Assembly (NCBI GenBank): GCA_902774005.1
Contig: CACYGK010000019.1
Coordinates: forward strand, 1 to 34,591
DNA from: an uncultured Bacteroidales bacterium
GTDB taxonomy: Bacteria > Bacteroidota > Bacteroidia > Bacteroidales > Bacteroidaceae
Length of the DNA stretch: 34,591 bases
Reading direction: 5' to 3'
Positions 33,256 through 34,591 of the stretch are shown one piece after another. The position numbers and the translations under genes were made by a program. Under the pieces are notes generated by a model that searched no databases, was not told where the DNA came from, and worked only from the letters and a program-made list of their open reading frames with translations. The stretch's first letter is position 1; each line of letters starts with the position of its first letter.

Positions 33256-34591
33256 TTATTTAACCAAAGTACCAAGGATATCCCTTGTCAGTTCCTTGGT
33301 TATCGTGCGGGTCGCGGCACTCGTGGCATTCTTCACCACACGTCCCGTCTTCGAAGTACGCGACTTCGTCTGCTTTCCTGTCACCTTATCACTTACGTAC
33401 GTACCCAGAATCGCAGCCAGTGTCGAAGTGATGGCAGTCAGTACAGCCTTCAGTACCTTCGACATGATACCCGGCTTCTTCTTCTCTTCCTTTTCCTCTC
33501 TTACCTCTTCCTTCTTCCCTCTTACCTCGTCCATCTTCCCTCTTGCCTCGTCCATCTCTTCCTCCTCACTCTCTGCCAGCAGTACCTCAAACGCACTCTC
33601 GCGGTCTATCGCCTTGTCATACTTGCCGTAGATAGTACTTTGTTTTATGGCATCGAGTCGCTGTCCTTCGGTTATCGCTCCAATCTGCGACAATGGGAAC
33701 AGAATCTTGGCACGTTCCACCATCTGTGGTGCACCTTTCTCGTCGAGCAGACTGACCAGAGCCTCACCTGTTTCCAGATTCATGATTGCCTCGTCTGTCT
33801 TAAACTGCGGATTGGCACGGAACGTGTCGGCTGCCGTCTTTACGGCTTTCTGGTCCTTCGGAGTGTAAGCCCTCAGTGCGTGCTGCACTCGGTTGCCCAG
33901 TTGTCCGAGGATATTCTCTGGGATGTCCGTTGGACTCTGGGTGATGAAGTAGATACCCACACCCTTCGAACGAATCAGACGGATCACCTGTTCAATCTTG
34001 TCGAGCAAAGCCTTTGATGTACCGTCAAACAGCATGTGTGCTTCGTCGAAGAAGAATACCAGTTTCGGTTTTTCCAAGTCACCCACCTCGGGTAGGGTAG
34101 AGTAGAGTTCAGAAAGCAACCACAACAGGAAAGTCGAATACAGTTTCGGTTGCATCATCAGTTTGTCGGCAGCAAGTACACTCATCACACCCTTGCCTCC
34201 GTCCGTCTGCATCAGGTCGTAAATATCAAACGAGGGTAGACCAAAGAACTTGTCGGCACCCTCATTTTCCAGTTGTAAAATAGCACGCTGAATAGAACCT
34301 ATACTCATAGTTGTGACTGTACCATAACTTGTTCTGATTTCTTTAGAATGGTCAGCCATATATTTGAGCAATTCGCGTAAGTCTTTTAAGTCATCAATCA
34401 ATATGCCATGCTGATCAGCATATCGAAATGCTATTTGTAAAACTCCGTCTTGAGTGTCATTTAAATCCATAATTCGACTCAGCAACTGTGGTCCCATCTG
34501 CGAAATCGTAGCACGCATCGGGTGACCCTGTTCGCCGTACACATCGTAGAACCTTACCGGACATGGCTGGAACTCCGGACTGTCAATCTCA
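33256..34591 (-). CDS. HerA-like ATPase (DUF853/YjgR family), 5' end beyond window
   Basis: The frame continues in from the right edge (EIDSPEFQPCPVRFYDVYGEQGHP is encoded at the edge), so the N-terminal Walker A part is missing. The visible 445 residues show the DUF853 HerA-like C-terminal fold: VFFFDEAHMLFDG (Walker B), IRLIRSKGVGIYFITQSPTDIP and LGQLGNRVQHALRAYTPKDQK. The role in the cell is uncertain; related HerA proteins are DNA pumps. The C-terminus has a charged repeat MDEARGK, MDEVRGK, KEEVREE encoded by a 7/21-bp DNA repeat, then a hydrophobic segment (about 60 residues from the end). Confidence 0.88.
   Translation of the reverse strand, partial: EIDSPEFQPCPVRFYDVYGEQGHPMRATISQMGPQLLSRIMDLNDTQDGVLQIAFRYADQHGILIDDLKDLRELLKYMADHSKEIRTSYGTVTTMSIGSIQRAILQLENEGADKFFGLPSFDIYDLMQTDGGKGVMSVLAADKLMMQPKLYSTFLLWLLSELYSTLPEVGDLEKPKLVFFFDEAHMLFDGTSKALLDKIEQVIRLIRSKGVGIYFITQSPTDIPENILGQLGNRVQHALRAYTPKDQKAVKTAADTFRANPQFKTDEAIMNLETGEALVSLLDEKGAPQMVERAKILFPLSQIGAITEGQRLDAIKQSTIYGKYDKAIDRESAFEVLLAESEEEEMDEARGKMDEVRGKKEEVREEKEEKKKPGIMSKVLKAVLTAITSTLAAILGTYVSDKVTGKQTKSRTSKTGRVVKNATSAATRTITKELTRDILGTLVK
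33498..33555. repeat. 7/21-bp tandem repeat inside the HerA-like gene
   Basis: A 21-base unit at 33514-33534 repeats at 33535-33555 with one difference; each breaks down into three related 7-bp units (CTTCCCT, CTTACCT, CGTCCAT), and similar heptamers extend upstream to about 33475. On the minus strand it encodes seven-residue units MDE(A/V)RGK. Confidence 0.7.

Overview
The window looks like chromosomal DNA from a Prevotella-like member of the Bacteroidales (phylum Bacteroidota). The reasons are promoter -7 boxes of the TAnnTTTG type in front of most transcription units, start sites without a purine-rich ribosome binding site, tRNA genes that do not encode CCA, and several protein families common in this group: a DUF4450-type protein, a DUF4923-like protein, TlpA/DUF4369 proteins and many secreted glycoside hydrolases. 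The assignment is from memory of these families, not from a database search.

Layout. 1-4862: a cut CPBP membrane protease and a sodium:solute symporter on the plus strand, then a minus-strand pair (ABC ATPase and sodium/calcium antiporter), then a TorF-like outer-membrane protein. 4863-5321: a gene-poor stretch holding a probable minus-strand small RNA with its own promoter and terminator. 5322-8789: a secreted thioredoxin, rfbA, a GH28 pectinase-type enzyme and a DUF4923-like secreted protein. 8760-10469: a patatin-like protein and a lipoprotein with a duplicated domain, both minus strand. 10470-11183: a repeat-rich gap with a 208-bp element bounded by perfect 33-bp inverted repeats, followed by 22-bp and 7-bp tandem repeats. 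11184-14108: a large DUF4450-type predicted glycosidase. 14142-19025: luxS diverging from rmuC and an M16 lipoprotein peptidase, with a striking palindrome in the shared promoter region. 19092-24377: tRNA-Leu, a His/Pro-rich secreted protein, a GH43 enzyme and a Dna2-like nuclease-helicase. 24409-27711: initiator-type tRNA-Met, a membrane-anchored DNA/RNA nuclease and an ABC-F protein. 27841-34591: a mannose-1-phosphate guanylyltransferase, a TlpA-like lipoprotein without its CxxC, pnp carrying a frameshift, queC, and a HerA-like (DUF853) ATPase that runs off the right end.

How the genes relate. Nucleotide-sugar synthesis (rfbA, manC) and plant-polysaccharide hydrolysis (GH28, DUF4450, GH43) are scattered rather than gathered in one polysaccharide utilisation locus; I see no SusC/SusD pair. 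RNA and DNA upkeep is represented by pnp, rmuC, the nuclease-helicase, ABC-F and queC. No prophage, integrase, transposase or CRISPR array is visible.

The least explained features are non-coding. Drifting arrays of 7-bp units recur at gene borders and in one case reach into a coding region. The other three are the 208-bp inverted-repeat element, the nested palindromes between luxS and rmuC, and the small RNA near 5033-5096.
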